Source: a bacterium (lineage in GTDB: Bacteria > Pseudomonadota > Gammaproteobacteria > Methylococcales > Methylomonadaceae). From it: a DNA stretch of 43,191 nucleotides. Positions 1-9,504 of the stretch are shown piece after piece. The stretch's first letter is position 1; each line of letters opens with the position of its first letter. The stretch is taken from contig JAUVAA010000006.1 of assembly GCA_030591965.1 (NCBI GenBank), positions 1-43,191 of the forward strand. Direction: 5' to 3'. A program made the translations under genes and the position numbers. The notes under the pieces were generated by a model, which did no database searches, was not told the origin of the DNA, and was given only the letters and a program-made list of their open reading frames with translations.

Positions 1-145
1 AAGTCTTCTACTGGCATGATGGCTCTCCGATAAGTTACTTTTCGTAAAAAATAACTGTACGCTTGAGTTATCATGCCTTCAACTTTTTATCAGTTCAGCT
101 TAAAATTAAAGTCGAACATGGCGTAACTATTGGTTCAAAATAAAT

Positions 146-1054
146 ATGGATAATAAAAAATCGCCCACAAAGTTGGCGAAAGCTCATTGGAGTGATATTT
201 TTTTAGAATATTTTTTTCGCTTTGCAGCCAGTGGAAAAATACCTGCCAACTGGTTTTTGCCTACAGTTCCTTCCGGCTCTGAGAAAGCATCTAATTCAGG
301 TCATTTAAGTTTAGAGCTTGTAAGTCATTGCTGGAACTATGCTTATTTATTGGATTACCAATTAAGCTCTTTAGTAAATTATCCACCTACTAAACTTGAC
401 CTTACTGTCACTATTTTTTACTCAGCTGAAGATGAGAAGACAGTGGCAATGCTAGATTTTTTTGGCAAAAAGGAAGTTACTAACGTTACTTGGAACTGGC
501 AAGAACTACCTAAAGAAATGTTATTCAGGCGTAGTATAGGTCGCAATAAAGCAGCACTTGCCACTAAAGCAGACTGGATTTGGTTTACTGATTGTGACCT
601 TGTCTTTCATGAGCAGTGCTTAGATAGCTTGGCAGATGCAGTACAAGGCAGAAAAGATGCATTACTATACCCTCAGACTGAACATATCACCACCTTATTA
701 GCTGAAGACGACCCTATCCTAGTAAAGGGAGCGGAACCCCAGTTATTAGATATTGACACCAACACATTCAGTGTTATGAAGGTTAATCGTGCAACAGGTC
801 CATTACAAATAACCCATGGCGATGTAGCTCGCTCCTGTGGTTATTGTAATAGTATTAGTATTTATCAAAAACCTGCGAAACACTGGTGTAAAGCCTATGA
901 AGACCGGGCTTTTCGCTGGTTACTTCGTAGCCAAGGGGTTGGCATTGATATACCTAGTGTTTTTCGAATCCAACATTTATTCAAAGGGCGTTATAAAGAG
1001 GGTACTCTAAACTCGGCAATTCGCCGACAGATTAAGCGCCTTAAAAGTATTTAG
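146..1054 (+). CDS. Putative glycosyltransferase (GT-A/family 2-like)
   Basis: 302-aa ORF; 'ADWIWFTDCDLVF' resembles a GT-A DxD context; 'RNKAALATKADWIWFTDCD' pattern. Confidence 0.65.
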   Translation: MDNKKSPTKLAKAHWSDIFLEYFFRFAASGKIPANWFLPTVPSGSEKASNSGHLSLELVSHCWNYAYLLDYQLSSLVNYPPTKLDLTVTIFYSAEDEKTVAMLDFFGKKEVTNVTWNWQELPKEMLFRRSIGRNKAALATKADWIWFTDCDLVFHEQCLDSLADAVQGRKDALLYPQTEHITTLLAEDDPILVKGAEPQLLDIDTNTFSVMKVNRATGPLQITHGDVARSCGYCNSISIYQKPAKHWCKAYEDRAFRWLLRSQGVGIDIPSVFRIQHLFKGRYKEGTLNSAIRRQIKRLKSI

Positions 1055-1240
1055 CGCAATAAATTTCCCTTGTCTAATTCATTATTTTCCTAGTTAAGCC
1101 AAGTATAGCGCTACCCAACCGACACATGTATTAGACTTCGATTCCTTGGAAGCAAGGTGTCTCTATCGACAAACAATGCTCGGTATTGAGAAAAGACATA
1201 AGATAACGCATCAATAACCGAACACAGTCTCTTTAATTCA

Positions 1241-2764
1241 ATGACCCTAAAATACATAGAAAAAATATTACGCGCTAAAGTTTACGATGTTGCTGAAGAA
1301 AGTCCTTTGGATTTTGCTCCGGTCTTATCTGAGCGTATTAATAATCAGGTTTTTTTAAAGCGTGAAGATTTGCAGCCAGTTTTTTCTTTCAAATTACGGG
1401 GTGCTTATAACAAAATTGCCTCATTAACTGAACAAGAAAAAAGTCACGGCGTGATTGCTGCATCAGCGGGAAATCATGCGCAAGGCGTGGCTTTATCGGC
1501 TAAAAAACTAGGCATCAAGGCTTTAATTGTTATGCCTAAAACTACGCCTGAAATTAAAGTGAATTCGGTGCGTGCTCGTGGGGCAAAAGTTGTTTTATTT
1601 GGTGATGCTTTTGATGATGCTTATACGCATGCCAAAACAATAGCGAAAGAAAACAAGATGACCTTTGTGCATCCGTACGATGATCCGGAGGTCATTGCTG
1701 GACAAGGCACTGTGGCGATGGAAATTTTACGCCAAAAAACGGATGCTATTGAAGCGATTTTTGTCCCTGTCGGTGGTGGTGGTTTAATTGCAGGCATTGC
1801 GGCTTATGCAAAATTTGTCCGGCCTGAGATTAAAATTATTGGCGTTGAGCCTGATGATTCTAATTGCTTACAACAAGCATTAAAAGCCCATAAGCGAGTA
1901 ACACTAAAACAGGTTGGCTTGTTTGCTGATGGGGTCGCGGTAAGGCAGATTGGTAAAGAGCCGTTTCGTTTGGCTAGAAATTTAGTCGATGAAGTAATTA
2001 CTGTTAATACTGACGAGATTTGTGCTGCGATTAAAGATATTTTTGATGATACGCGTTCCGTACCCGAGCCTGCTGGCGCGTTGGCAATTGCAGGACTAAA
2101 GAAATATGTTGAACGAGAAAAGATTTGCGATAAAGCTTTAGTGGCAATAGAAAGTGGTGCCAATATTAATTTTGACCGCTTACGCTATGTTGCTGAGCGT
2201 GCGCAAGTGGGAGAGCATAGAGAAATTTTATTGGCGGTAAATATTCCTGAGCAGCCAGGTAGTTTTTTAACCTTCTGTAAACTCTTAGGTAAGCGCAGCA
2301 TTACTGAATTTAATTACCGTTACTTTGATGGCAGTAGCGCACAGATATTTGTCGGTATCACCAGTAGTGGTGATATAAATGATAAAGTTGAAATCATTGG
2401 TCAGTTAGAAGATAAAGGCTTTACCGTCACGGATATGACTCAAAATGAGCTAGCAAAAGAGCATATCCGCTATATGGTAGGTGGTCACGCGCCTTGCGAG
2501 TTAAATGAAATCATTTATAGCTTACAGTTCCCTGAGCGCCCAGGTGCTTTATTGCGCTTTTTAACTTCTTTAGGTAGCCAGTGGAATATCAGTTTATTTC
2601 ATTATCGTAATCACGGCTCAGCGTTTGGTAAGGTATTGATTGGCGTACAAATTGAAGCATCGCAAAAGGTAGCCGTGCAGTTATGCTTCGACGCTTTAGG
2701 ATTTCGTTATATAGAAGAAACCAAGAACCCAGCGTATCAATTATTTAGTGGTGGGAGGGGTTAA
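1241..2764 (+). CDS. ilvA: Threonine ammonia-lyase, biosynthetic (PLP domain plus C-terminal ACT-like repeats)
   Basis: 507 aa; 'SFKLRGAYNKIA' PLP-lysine motif, 'AASAGNHAQGVALSA', 'VPVGGGGLIAGIA'; C-terminal regulatory repeats (EQPGSFLTF..., ERPGALLRFL...). Confidence 0.95.
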   Translation: MTLKYIEKILRAKVYDVAEESPLDFAPVLSERINNQVFLKREDLQPVFSFKLRGAYNKIASLTEQEKSHGVIAASAGNHAQGVALSAKKLGIKALIVMPKTTPEIKVNSVRARGAKVVLFGDAFDDAYTHAKTIAKENKMTFVHPYDDPEVIAGQGTVAMEILRQKTDAIEAIFVPVGGGGLIAGIAAYAKFVRPEIKIIGVEPDDSNCLQQALKAHKRVTLKQVGLFADGVAVRQIGKEPFRLARNLVDEVITVNTDEICAAIKDIFDDTRSVPEPAGALAIAGLKKYVEREKICDKALVAIESGANINFDRLRYVAERAQVGEHREILLAVNIPEQPGSFLTFCKLLGKRSITEFNYRYFDGSSAQIFVGITSSGDINDKVEIIGQLEDKGFTVTDMTQNELAKEHIRYMVGGHAPCELNEIIYSLQFPERPGALLRFLTSLGSQWNISLFHYRNHGSAFGKVLIGVQIEASQKVAVQLCFDALGFRYIEETKNPAYQLFSGGRG

Positions 2765-2767
2765 GGT

Positions 2768-2898
2768 CAATGCTGTTGATTTTAGCCCTCTCTTGCTGGA
2801 GAGGGTTGGGTGAGGAGAATAGAATCATGCATTTATAATCCCCCTCATCCCAGCCTTCTCCCACTGGAGAAGGAGTTGAACTTGAGTCAACAGCATTG
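2768..2898. repeat. MITE-like palindromic element: two GC-rich hairpins inside a 12-bp inverted repeat
   Basis: CAATGCTGTTGA (2768-2779) / TCAACAGCATTG (2887-2898); inner hairpins CCCTCTC..GAGAGGG (2786-2805) and CCTTCTCC..GGAGAAGG (2854-2873); inverted copy near 26307-26387. Confidence 0.7.
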
Positions 2899-2990
2899 GA
2901 GGTTAAATAGGATTTAAAGTGAGTCAGAGAAAGGGTAGGCTGAAGTCCACTCTTGTTTATAACGGTCAAAAATACTGGGAGTAAAGCTGC

Positions 2991-3515
2991 ATGTTTATCC
3001 ACTCATTACCGATCTTTTTCACTTATATACAGTTAGGATCTCCGCTAGATTTACTATTAATAGCTTTGTTAATTTATAGTGTTATCTATTTAACGCTGCC
3101 TTTTATAGCGTCAGCTCAAGAGCAGGAATGTATAGCGTTGAAGGGCCTTTCATTTTATAACTACTTACTCTACTCCTGGATTGGCCCGCTAAAACTATGG
3201 GTTGTTTTCTGGCCGTTTTTCATCTTACTTAATATCAGTTTATACTTTACTGACATGCTCGCGATGCAGGGAAATTTCACAGTATCCAGTTGGGATGAAG
3301 TTCATTTTATCTTGTTAACCCCTGCTATTTTTTGGACGCTTTGCGTGTGGCGTAATTCCTCCAATACAAAATTACGAATCAGTGCTGCCGGCGCGCGCTT
3401 TATGACTCTCACTGTATTTTTTGAGTATGCGTTGAAACTGGTGATCCGTGATGATTACCCGCGAATTTTTTTCGCTTGCCAAGATATTATGCTGGATTAT
3501 GCTTCTTGTTTTTAA
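2991..3515 (+). CDS. Hypothetical multi-pass membrane protein
   Basis: 174-aa ORF with several hydrophobic segments; no family recognised. Confidence 0.55.
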   Translation: MFIHSLPIFFTYIQLGSPLDLLLIALLIYSVIYLTLPFIASAQEQECIALKGLSFYNYLLYSWIGPLKLWVVFWPFFILLNISLYFTDMLAMQGNFTVSSWDEVHFILLTPAIFWTLCVWRNSSNTKLRISAAGARFMTLTVFFEYALKLVIRDDYPRIFFACQDIMLDYASCF

Positions 3516-3533
3516 AGTTAAGAGTTACTGACT

Positions 3534-5390
3534 TTACGATTCCTTTAAGGTAACGGCAACTAACTGTTTTTTCTGTTCTTCGCTAAGTTCACGGATATGT
3601 GTGCAATCGAGTTTATGAATCGCTATGCCGTGTCCATGAGTGACAAAGCCGATAACATTATCATCTTGTTTTGGGTTACAGCAGTGTGCAAAATGAGTCA
3701 AAATATTATCGTATCCAGCAACGGTTATTTCCACTGAATGCGCTTTAGTCGAGGATTTTTTCTTACCCGCTACTTTTTTAGGATGTTTCTTAAGTTCTTG
3801 CAGTGCGAGACTTAATTGCTTATCGCTAATCTCTTTACGCCCTAAAGCAATGCATAACTTATCCACTCCCTTTAATTTGAAGCGTTGCAATAAGCGGCTT
3901 AAGTAAGATTTGTTTAAACCTAGTCGTTTTACTTCTTTATCTAAAGTTTGCTGGCCAATCAAGCTATGCTTATCTTTACTTTGCTGATTAACCCATACTC
4001 TTACTTTTTGAATGGCGCTAGGGGATTTTAAATAGGCTAGATTTGGATCAATCCAATTGGGGTTGGGCGCAATGTCATGATTCGTTAAAATTTCAACTTG
4101 TTCGCCGGTCTGCAAAATATAGGTTAAGGGAACAATACGGCCATTTACTTTAGCGCCGCGACAGCGGTGCCCTATATTAGTATGAATAGCGTAAGCAAAA
4201 TCTAAGGGCGTTGCGCCCTTTACCAAATCAATTAATTCTCCGGCTGGTGTTAATATATAAACGCGATCACAAAATAGTTCGGTACGAAAATTTTTTAGTA
4301 AGCTGTCGTTTTCTGTTTCCTCTAAAAGTTGACGCAATGCTGCGATACTTTTTTCAGTCGCAATATCTTGATTACTACCTTCTTTATAACGCCAGTGCGC
4401 AGCGACCCCTAACTCAGCAAAATCATGCATGTGTTTAGTACGTATTTGCACCTCTATGCGATTCGCATCTTCGGTCAAAATAACTGTATGTAAGGATTGA
4501 TAGCCATTATTTTTGGGATTAGCAATATAGTCATCAAATTCTTTAGGAATGCTAGTCCAATGCTGATGCACTAGGCCTAAAACCTCGTAGCATTGAGCTG
4601 TTTCATTAACCATGACACGTACAGCTAACAAATCATATAGTTCTTCTATGGGTAGCTGTTTACGTTGCATTTTTTGCCAAATGCTATAAATATGCTTAGG
4701 TCGGCCTTTGATTTCCGCTTTGATTCCGACAAGTTTTAGCTTTTCTTGCAATTGCGTAATGAATCCAGCAATACAGTCTTCTCTATTGATGCGTTTGTTT
4801 TCTAATGCTTTAGCGACAGAAAGGTAATGGCTAGGCTCTAAATAGCGAAACGCATAATCCTCTAAGGCCCATTTTAACTGTCCAATCCCTAGGCGGTTAG
4901 CAATAGGCGAATAGAGGTCTAGAGTTTCTTGCGAAATAAAATGGCGTATGTCTTCATTTTCTTGGGGTATTTTTTTTAATCGTGCCAAACGATAGGCAAG
5001 TTTGATCAAAATCGCACGAATATCATCAGCGGTAGACAATAACATGCGTCTTAATATTTCAACTTGAGCCGCTTTAGTTGCAATACTTTCAGAATAGATA
5101 TTGAGTCCATTAAGCTCTTTAACATTAGCCACTAAACTTGCGACAATAGAGCCAAACTCTGTTTTTATAGGATAGTTGTTTAAACGCCAGTCACTTAAAA
5201 TGGCCGCCAAAATCGTTTCCAAATCAACATTGAGCGGTAATAAATTTAATGCGACATCAAGCCCTAGCGGACGTTTGGTATCGTCATTGGGTAAATTTTC
5301 GACGACTGAAATCGCTTGATGAATTAAAACGCTTTCAGTCGCAGAAAAACGCGAAAAAAGGTCTTTTTTTGTAGGTAAATAGGTAGGCAT
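3534..5390 (-). CDS. relA: RelA-type (p)ppGpp synthetase, degenerate HD, TGS present, no C-terminal ACT domain
   Basis: 618 aa; synthetase 'EFDDYIANPKNNGYQSLHTVIL...VQIRTKHMHDFAELGVAAHWRYKEG'; TGS 'VYILTPAGELIDLVKGATPLDFAYAIHTNIGHRCRGAKVNG'; ends after 'HCCNPKQDDNVIGFVTHGHGIAIHKLDCTHI'. Confidence 0.88.
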   Translation of the reverse strand: MPTYLPTKKDLFSRFSATESVLIHQAISVVENLPNDDTKRPLGLDVALNLLPLNVDLETILAAILSDWRLNNYPIKTEFGSIVASLVANVKELNGLNIYSESIATKAAQVEILRRMLLSTADDIRAILIKLAYRLARLKKIPQENEDIRHFISQETLDLYSPIANRLGIGQLKWALEDYAFRYLEPSHYLSVAKALENKRINREDCIAGFITQLQEKLKLVGIKAEIKGRPKHIYSIWQKMQRKQLPIEELYDLLAVRVMVNETAQCYEVLGLVHQHWTSIPKEFDDYIANPKNNGYQSLHTVILTEDANRIEVQIRTKHMHDFAELGVAAHWRYKEGSNQDIATEKSIAALRQLLEETENDSLLKNFRTELFCDRVYILTPAGELIDLVKGATPLDFAYAIHTNIGHRCRGAKVNGRIVPLTYILQTGEQVEILTNHDIAPNPNWIDPNLAYLKSPSAIQKVRVWVNQQSKDKHSLIGQQTLDKEVKRLGLNKSYLSRLLQRFKLKGVDKLCIALGRKEISDKQLSLALQELKKHPKKVAGKKKSSTKAHSVEITVAGYDNILTHFAHCCNPKQDDNVIGFVTHGHGIAIHKLDCTHIRELSEEQKKQLVAVTLKES

Positions 5391-5431
5391 AGCAGGGAGG
5401 GTGGGTTATGAACCCCACCCTCGGACTTTAT

Positions 5432-6712
5432 TTATAATTGATTTAATACACGCTCAGCCGCATTAATAGTGGCGGCAATATCGGCATCACTATGCGCAGC
5501 AGAAACAAACCCTGCTTCAAAAGCAGATGGTGCAAGGTATATGCCTTCTTTTAACATGCCATGAAAAAACTGTTTAAACAGCTCTTGATCACAACGCATG
5601 ACCTGCTCAAAACGACTAATATGATCTTCTTGAGTAAAAAACAAGCCAAACATGCCGCCTACGACATTGATCGACATACCAATATTTGCGGCAATTGCTT
5701 TAGCTTGTATCCCTTCGGCTAAGGCGCGAGTTTTAGCGCTTAATTGCTCATGAAATTTTGATGCTGATAACAACTCTAAAGTTTTATAGCCGGCCGCCAT
5801 AGCAACCGGATTTCCCGATAAAGTCCCTGCTTGATAAACAGGACCTACTGGAGCTAAAGAGCTCATGATTTCATGCGAACCACCAAAAGCACCTACAGGC
5901 ATTCCGCCGCCAATAATCTTTCCTAAAGTGGTTAAATCCGGTTTAATATTATATAGCCCTTGCGCGCAATGTTTATCCACGCGAAAACCGGTCATCACTT
6001 CATCAAAAATTAACAATGCGCCATATTGATCACAGACTGCGCGCAATGTCTCTAAAAAACCAGGGGCTGGCAAAACACAGTTCATATTGCCTGCTACTGG
6101 CTCGACAATAATCGCGGCAACTTGCTCGCCAATGTCAGAAAATGCTTGTTTAACGGCATCGCTATCATTGTAAGCCAAGGTAATTGTATCTTCCGCTACC
6201 GCAGCAGCCACGCCGGGCGAGCTTGGTACACCTAGGGTTAAAGCGCCGGATCCTGCTTTAACCAATAATGAATCCGAATGACCATGATAACAGCCTTCAA
6301 ATTTTACTATTTTATCCCGCTTTGTATGACCTCGTGCCAAACGAATAGCACTCATAGTAGCTTCAGTCCCCGAGCTAACCATGCGTACTTGTTCGATTGA
6401 TGGTACTAATTTACATATTTTTTTCGCCATTAAAGTTTCAAGCTCAGTTGGAGCTCCGAAACTTAAACCTTTTGCCGCTGTTTCATTTACTACTTGCAGT
6501 ACATCGGGATGGGCATGACCCACAATCATGGGTCCCCATGACCCCACATAATCTATGTATTGCTTATCTTCAGTATCATAAAGATACGCACCCTTTGCTC
6601 GATCAATATAAACAGGCGTTCCACCTACGCCACTAAAAGACCGTACTGGCGAATTCACGCCTCCTGGAATAACAGTTTTGGCATCTGCAAATAAAATAGC
6701 GGATTTAGTCAT
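5432..6712 (-). CDS. hemL: Glutamate-1-semialdehyde 2,1-aminomutase
   Basis: 426 aa; '[11 protein letters not shown]', '[17 protein letters not shown]', '[20 protein letters not shown]', '[18 protein letters not shown]'. Confidence 0.97.
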   Translation of the reverse strand: MTKSAILFADAKTVIPGGVNSPVRSFSGVGGTPVYIDRAKGAYLYDTEDKQYIDYVGSWGPMIVGHAHPDVLQVVNETAAKGLSFGAPTELETLMAKKICKLVPSIEQVRMVSSGTEATMSAIRLARGHTKRDKIVKFEGCYHGHSDSLLVKAGSGALTLGVPSSPGVAAAVAEDTITLAYNDSDAVKQAFSDIGEQVAAIIVEPVAGNMNCVLPAPGFLETLRAVCDQYGALLIFDEVMTGFRVDKHCAQGLYNIKPDLTTLGKIIGGGMPVGAFGGSHEIMSSLAPVGPVYQAGTLSGNPVAMAAGYKTLELLSASKFHEQLSAKTRALAEGIQAKAIAANIGMSINVVGGMFGLFFTQEDHISRFEQVMRCDQELFKQFFHGMLKEGIYLAPSAFEAGFVSAAHSDADIAATINAAERVLNQL

Positions 6713-6735
6713 ATATACCTCTAGTTTAAAATAGA

Positions 6736-6792
6736 CTTACGCAATCTAGCGTAAGCTTAAAAGCTGGAAATAGCGCATTCGCTAAATACCAG
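6736..6792 (-). promoter_or_regulatory. Two hairpins in the 5' leader of hemL (putative structured leader)
   Basis: CTTACGC(6736-6742)/GCGTAAG(6749-6755); CTGG...AGCG catt CGCT...CCAG (6764-6792). Confidence 0.35.
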
Positions 6793-6880
6793 ATTGTTCG
6801 ATTTGTTAGCAAAAAATAATCCTTACTAAACTCTATCCATTTTGAAATGTGCAGTTTTTAGTTGATACTATTTTCGTATT

Positions 6881-6980
6881 CGTCATTCCTGTCGGTCTTT
6901 GGCAGGAATCTATTGAATATGGTTAGACTCTTGATAAAGCTTGTGCCCACGCTTGACTGGGTACACTTCGGGAGTGACGA
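6881..6980. repeat. CGTCATTCC...GGAGTGACG intergenic repeat (family B)
   Basis: Termini CGTCATTCC / GGAGTGACG (8/9 complementary) with internal 'AGGAATCTATT'; related copies at 9430-9504 and about 39566-39640. Confidence 0.55.
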
Positions 6981-7107
6981 GGTTTTTTATAAACTACGAT
7001 TTTAATTTATATTAGAGTTATTTATGTTCAAAAGAGCATAAAGTATCTATCATTATATTTCTATTTCGTTATATAGCAGAACAAAATACCATAACTAAGG
7101 GCTTACC

Positions 7108-7545
7108 ATGCAAATTAAATCTTACCTATTCCCTATCTTTATCGCGGCCGGTCTGTCACAAGGCTGTTCTTTTTCCGCTAGCTCTGGCAGTCTTTCGGAT
7201 AGTTCAAAGAGCATCTCTGATTCTGTTAGCTCAATCATTAGTAGTCCTTCGTCGTCATCTAAAGATGCAGATAAAGAATATCAAATTCAAATCATGGATT
7301 ACACTACGGCTTACCTTTCAACAGCAGGGTTTGAACGAGCAGCTTATGTTCAAGGGATCTCTGAAATTGCTACCGAAGCTGGCATTAGCAACTGGGAAGA
7401 TGATGAAAACACCTTAATCGGTATCGGTCGTGCATTGAAAAAAGCTAAATTAACAGGAAGTGTTTACGAAACTTATAAAAATAGTTTAGCAGACTCTAAG
7501 GAAAGCAGAGTGCTAATCATTCAAAAAGGTTATGAGCAGCAGTAA
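7108..7545 (+). CDS. Small secreted protein, probable lipoprotein
   Basis: N-terminal hydrophobic segment ending 'GLSQGC' (non-canonical lipobox), Ser-rich linker, ordered C-terminal region. Confidence 0.6.
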   Translation: MQIKSYLFPIFIAAGLSQGCSFSASSGSLSDSSKSISDSVSSIISSPSSSSKDADKEYQIQIMDYTTAYLSTAGFERAAYVQGISEIATEAGISNWEDDENTLIGIGRALKKAKLTGSVYETYKNSLADSKESRVLIIQKGYEQQ

Positions 7546-9397
7546 GGGCTGCTGTCGGGCGGACTTTAGTCCGCCCAATTTTAACTCAATTCTTTTATGT
7601 TTAATTTTTAACTTAATCTGCGCGCAAAACCTTTACGCTCAAGCGGTAAACTATCTTTATATTAATGCCAGCGAAGGCACAGCTAGCGGCGGTCATACGG
7701 CACTCCGTTTCGGCAAGGAAACGTTCCATTTTCAGCACTTTCCAGGCGGCATCATTCGATTAGTCAAGCAGGCTAGCTCAGGTTTTGACTTCCAATATCG
7801 ATATTTAGAAAATAGAACCCTTTATCAAACTAACATAGAGCTTGAGCCCAAGCAATACGCCCAGTTACGTGATCACTTTAATCTGTATTTTTTACAGCAA
7901 AAACAACAAAATACTCTGCTTAAAGAGATTCAACTAAATCTCGCTTTATTAGAGCCAAAAACGATAGACTTTAACTCACTATTAACTATTCGCGGAGCAG
8001 GATTATTTAGCCAAAACGCCGACCCTAGAAAAACAGCTACATTTAATAGTTTGCAAATTAATGCACAAATAAAGCATAGACTAGGTGGTACCTTTTTAAC
8101 TCAAAAAACCACTCAGCTGAAACAAAAACTAGCTAAAATTAAGCTGCAACCTTGGCCTGAAAACGCTTTACACTTAAGAAAAAACACCTTTATATCGGTG
8201 CCTTATTCGTTTGCTCAGCAATATATAGATACCGTTAGCCAGCTATTGTTTCTACAAATCCTAGAAAATAACAGCCCGTTAAACGAATCCAGCTATTTTT
8301 CTCCCGAAGGCCAACTATTTTCACTATCCGACCTAGAAATTGAGAGGTTAGTGCAATTACAGGCTAATTTAATTGATAACTTGCTTAGTCTAGTAAACTC
8401 AAAACGGCCAGATTCAGGCAGTGCTGCATTGGTACTATATGCACGGATTATCAGCCTTTCTTATTCGATTAACTCCGGTCACTGGGTTTTCTTGGATACT
8501 TATGCAGACGGCAGTCCTAGCATTACTTATGCTGAAGTAGAAATCTATAAAACCGCCTTTAAAGCCCAAGAGCAAGATGCTTTACGTTTAATTACTGAAA
8601 TAAAACAGCAACTCTTTAGCCAGCAAGCCATTACCGAAAAAGACTACAGCCACTTTGAGCGATTGAGTAATTACTATTATGAGCGGGAACGCGGCTTAAA
8701 TAAGCAGCATGAAATTAGAATCGCCGGCGAACAAAGATTACCCTCAAAATCAGCAGCTTTACCCACCTATCGACTACCAAAATTAAACCCACAAGAAATA
8801 GAAACGGCAAAAACTAGGTTAATAAATTACCAAGCAAATCTTACTCAGCAGGTGCAGGCACTTTACCCCTATGATTTATTTACCCATAACTGCGTCACTG
8901 AAATTTTTGCTGCTATCCAAAATTCTCAAGTTGATGCAGAGCCGTTAGCCAACTTACTAAACCTTATAAACAACGACCCAGCGGCCTTTATTCCCTATTT
9001 ATCCTTTGCAAATATAGCAGAGCAACACAACCAGCAAGTATTAGCGTCTTTTCGCGAACAACAATTAGAGAAAATGTATGCCGAAGAAAATAATCTGCGC
9101 GTTTATCTACGGGAATTTAACACCTTGAGCGCTCAAGACTATAAGTTTAATGAGCTAGATGCGCCCTTTCTGTTTTTTACTAATGAACAAGTATGGTCAC
9201 GCCCGCTATTCGGTACGTTAAATTTAATTACCGCGGCTAGCATGGGGATTTATGGCAGTGCTACTTGGCCATTTGATTCGGGGGGGAACTTAAAAAAAGG
9301 TGCTATGGGCATCTTAATGAGTTTGCCTGAATTAGCTTTTTTTAATATCCGTAAAGGAACTTATAAGCACCTAGCCTTTCCAGTGAGTTTTGATTAA
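7532..9397 (+). CDS. DUF4105/Lnb N-terminal periplasmic-domain-like protein
   Basis: 621 aa; secretion signal 'ILLCLIFNLICAQNLYAQA'; 'GGHTALRFGKETFHFQ' and 'YPYDLFTHNCVTEIFAAI' resemble His/Cys regions of DUF4105; 5' end overlaps the preceding ORF. Confidence 0.6.
   Translation: MSSSKGCCRADFSPPNFNSILLCLIFNLICAQNLYAQAVNYLYINASEGTASGGHTALRFGKETFHFQHFPGGIIRLVKQASSGFDFQYRYLENRTLYQTNIELEPKQYAQLRDHFNLYFLQQKQQNTLLKEIQLNLALLEPKTIDFNSLLTIRGAGLFSQNADPRKTATFNSLQINAQIKHRLGGTFLTQKTTQLKQKLAKIKLQPWPENALHLRKNTFISVPYSFAQQYIDTVSQLLFLQILENNSPLNESSYFSPEGQLFSLSDLEIERLVQLQANLIDNLLSLVNSKRPDSGSAALVLYARIISLSYSINSGHWVFLDTYADGSPSITYAEVEIYKTAFKAQEQDALRLITEIKQQLFSQQAITEKDYSHFERLSNYYYERERGLNKQHEIRIAGEQRLPSKSAALPTYRLPKLNPQEIETAKTRLINYQANLTQQVQALYPYDLFTHNCVTEIFAAIQNSQVDAEPLANLLNLINNDPAAFIPYLSFANIAEQHNQQVLASFREQQLEKMYAEENNLRVYLREFNTLSAQDYKFNELDAPFLFFTNEQVWSRPLFGTLNLITAASMGIYGSATWPFDSGGNLKKGAMGILMSLPELAFFNIRKGTYKHLAFPVSFD
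7557..7576. repeat. Single REP-like hairpin GGGCGGACTTTAGTCCGCCC
   Basis: Perfect 9-bp stem; same core as the paired element at 31836-31891. Confidence 0.65.
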
Positions 9398-9429
9398 TGC
9401 CAATCCCAATAAATAATTACTGTAATGGT

Positions 9430-9504
9430 CGTCATTCCCGAAGTCTTTAATCGGGAATCCATGCACACACTATAGATTCCTGCTAAAAGCATACAGGAAT
9501 GACG
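9430..9504. repeat. 75-bp intergenic repeat with 9-bp terminal inverted repeats (family B)
   Basis: CGTCATTCC at 9430; GGAATGACG ending at 9504; internal CCCGA..TCGGG palindrome. Confidence 0.65.

Noticed and set aside
1085-1240. Possible ncRNA or leader attenuator upstream of ilvA
   Set aside because: No convincing terminator/antiterminator pair or leader peptide with regulatory codons could be identified by eye.
1804-2163. 119-aa minus-strand ORF inside ilvA
   Set aside because: Antisense to a confidently identified CDS; no recognisable domain.
2745-3002. 85-aa minus-strand ORF downstream of ilvA
   Set aside because: Spans the palindromic repeat at 2768-2898 ('SSTPSPVGEGWDEGD' is translated repeat sequence).
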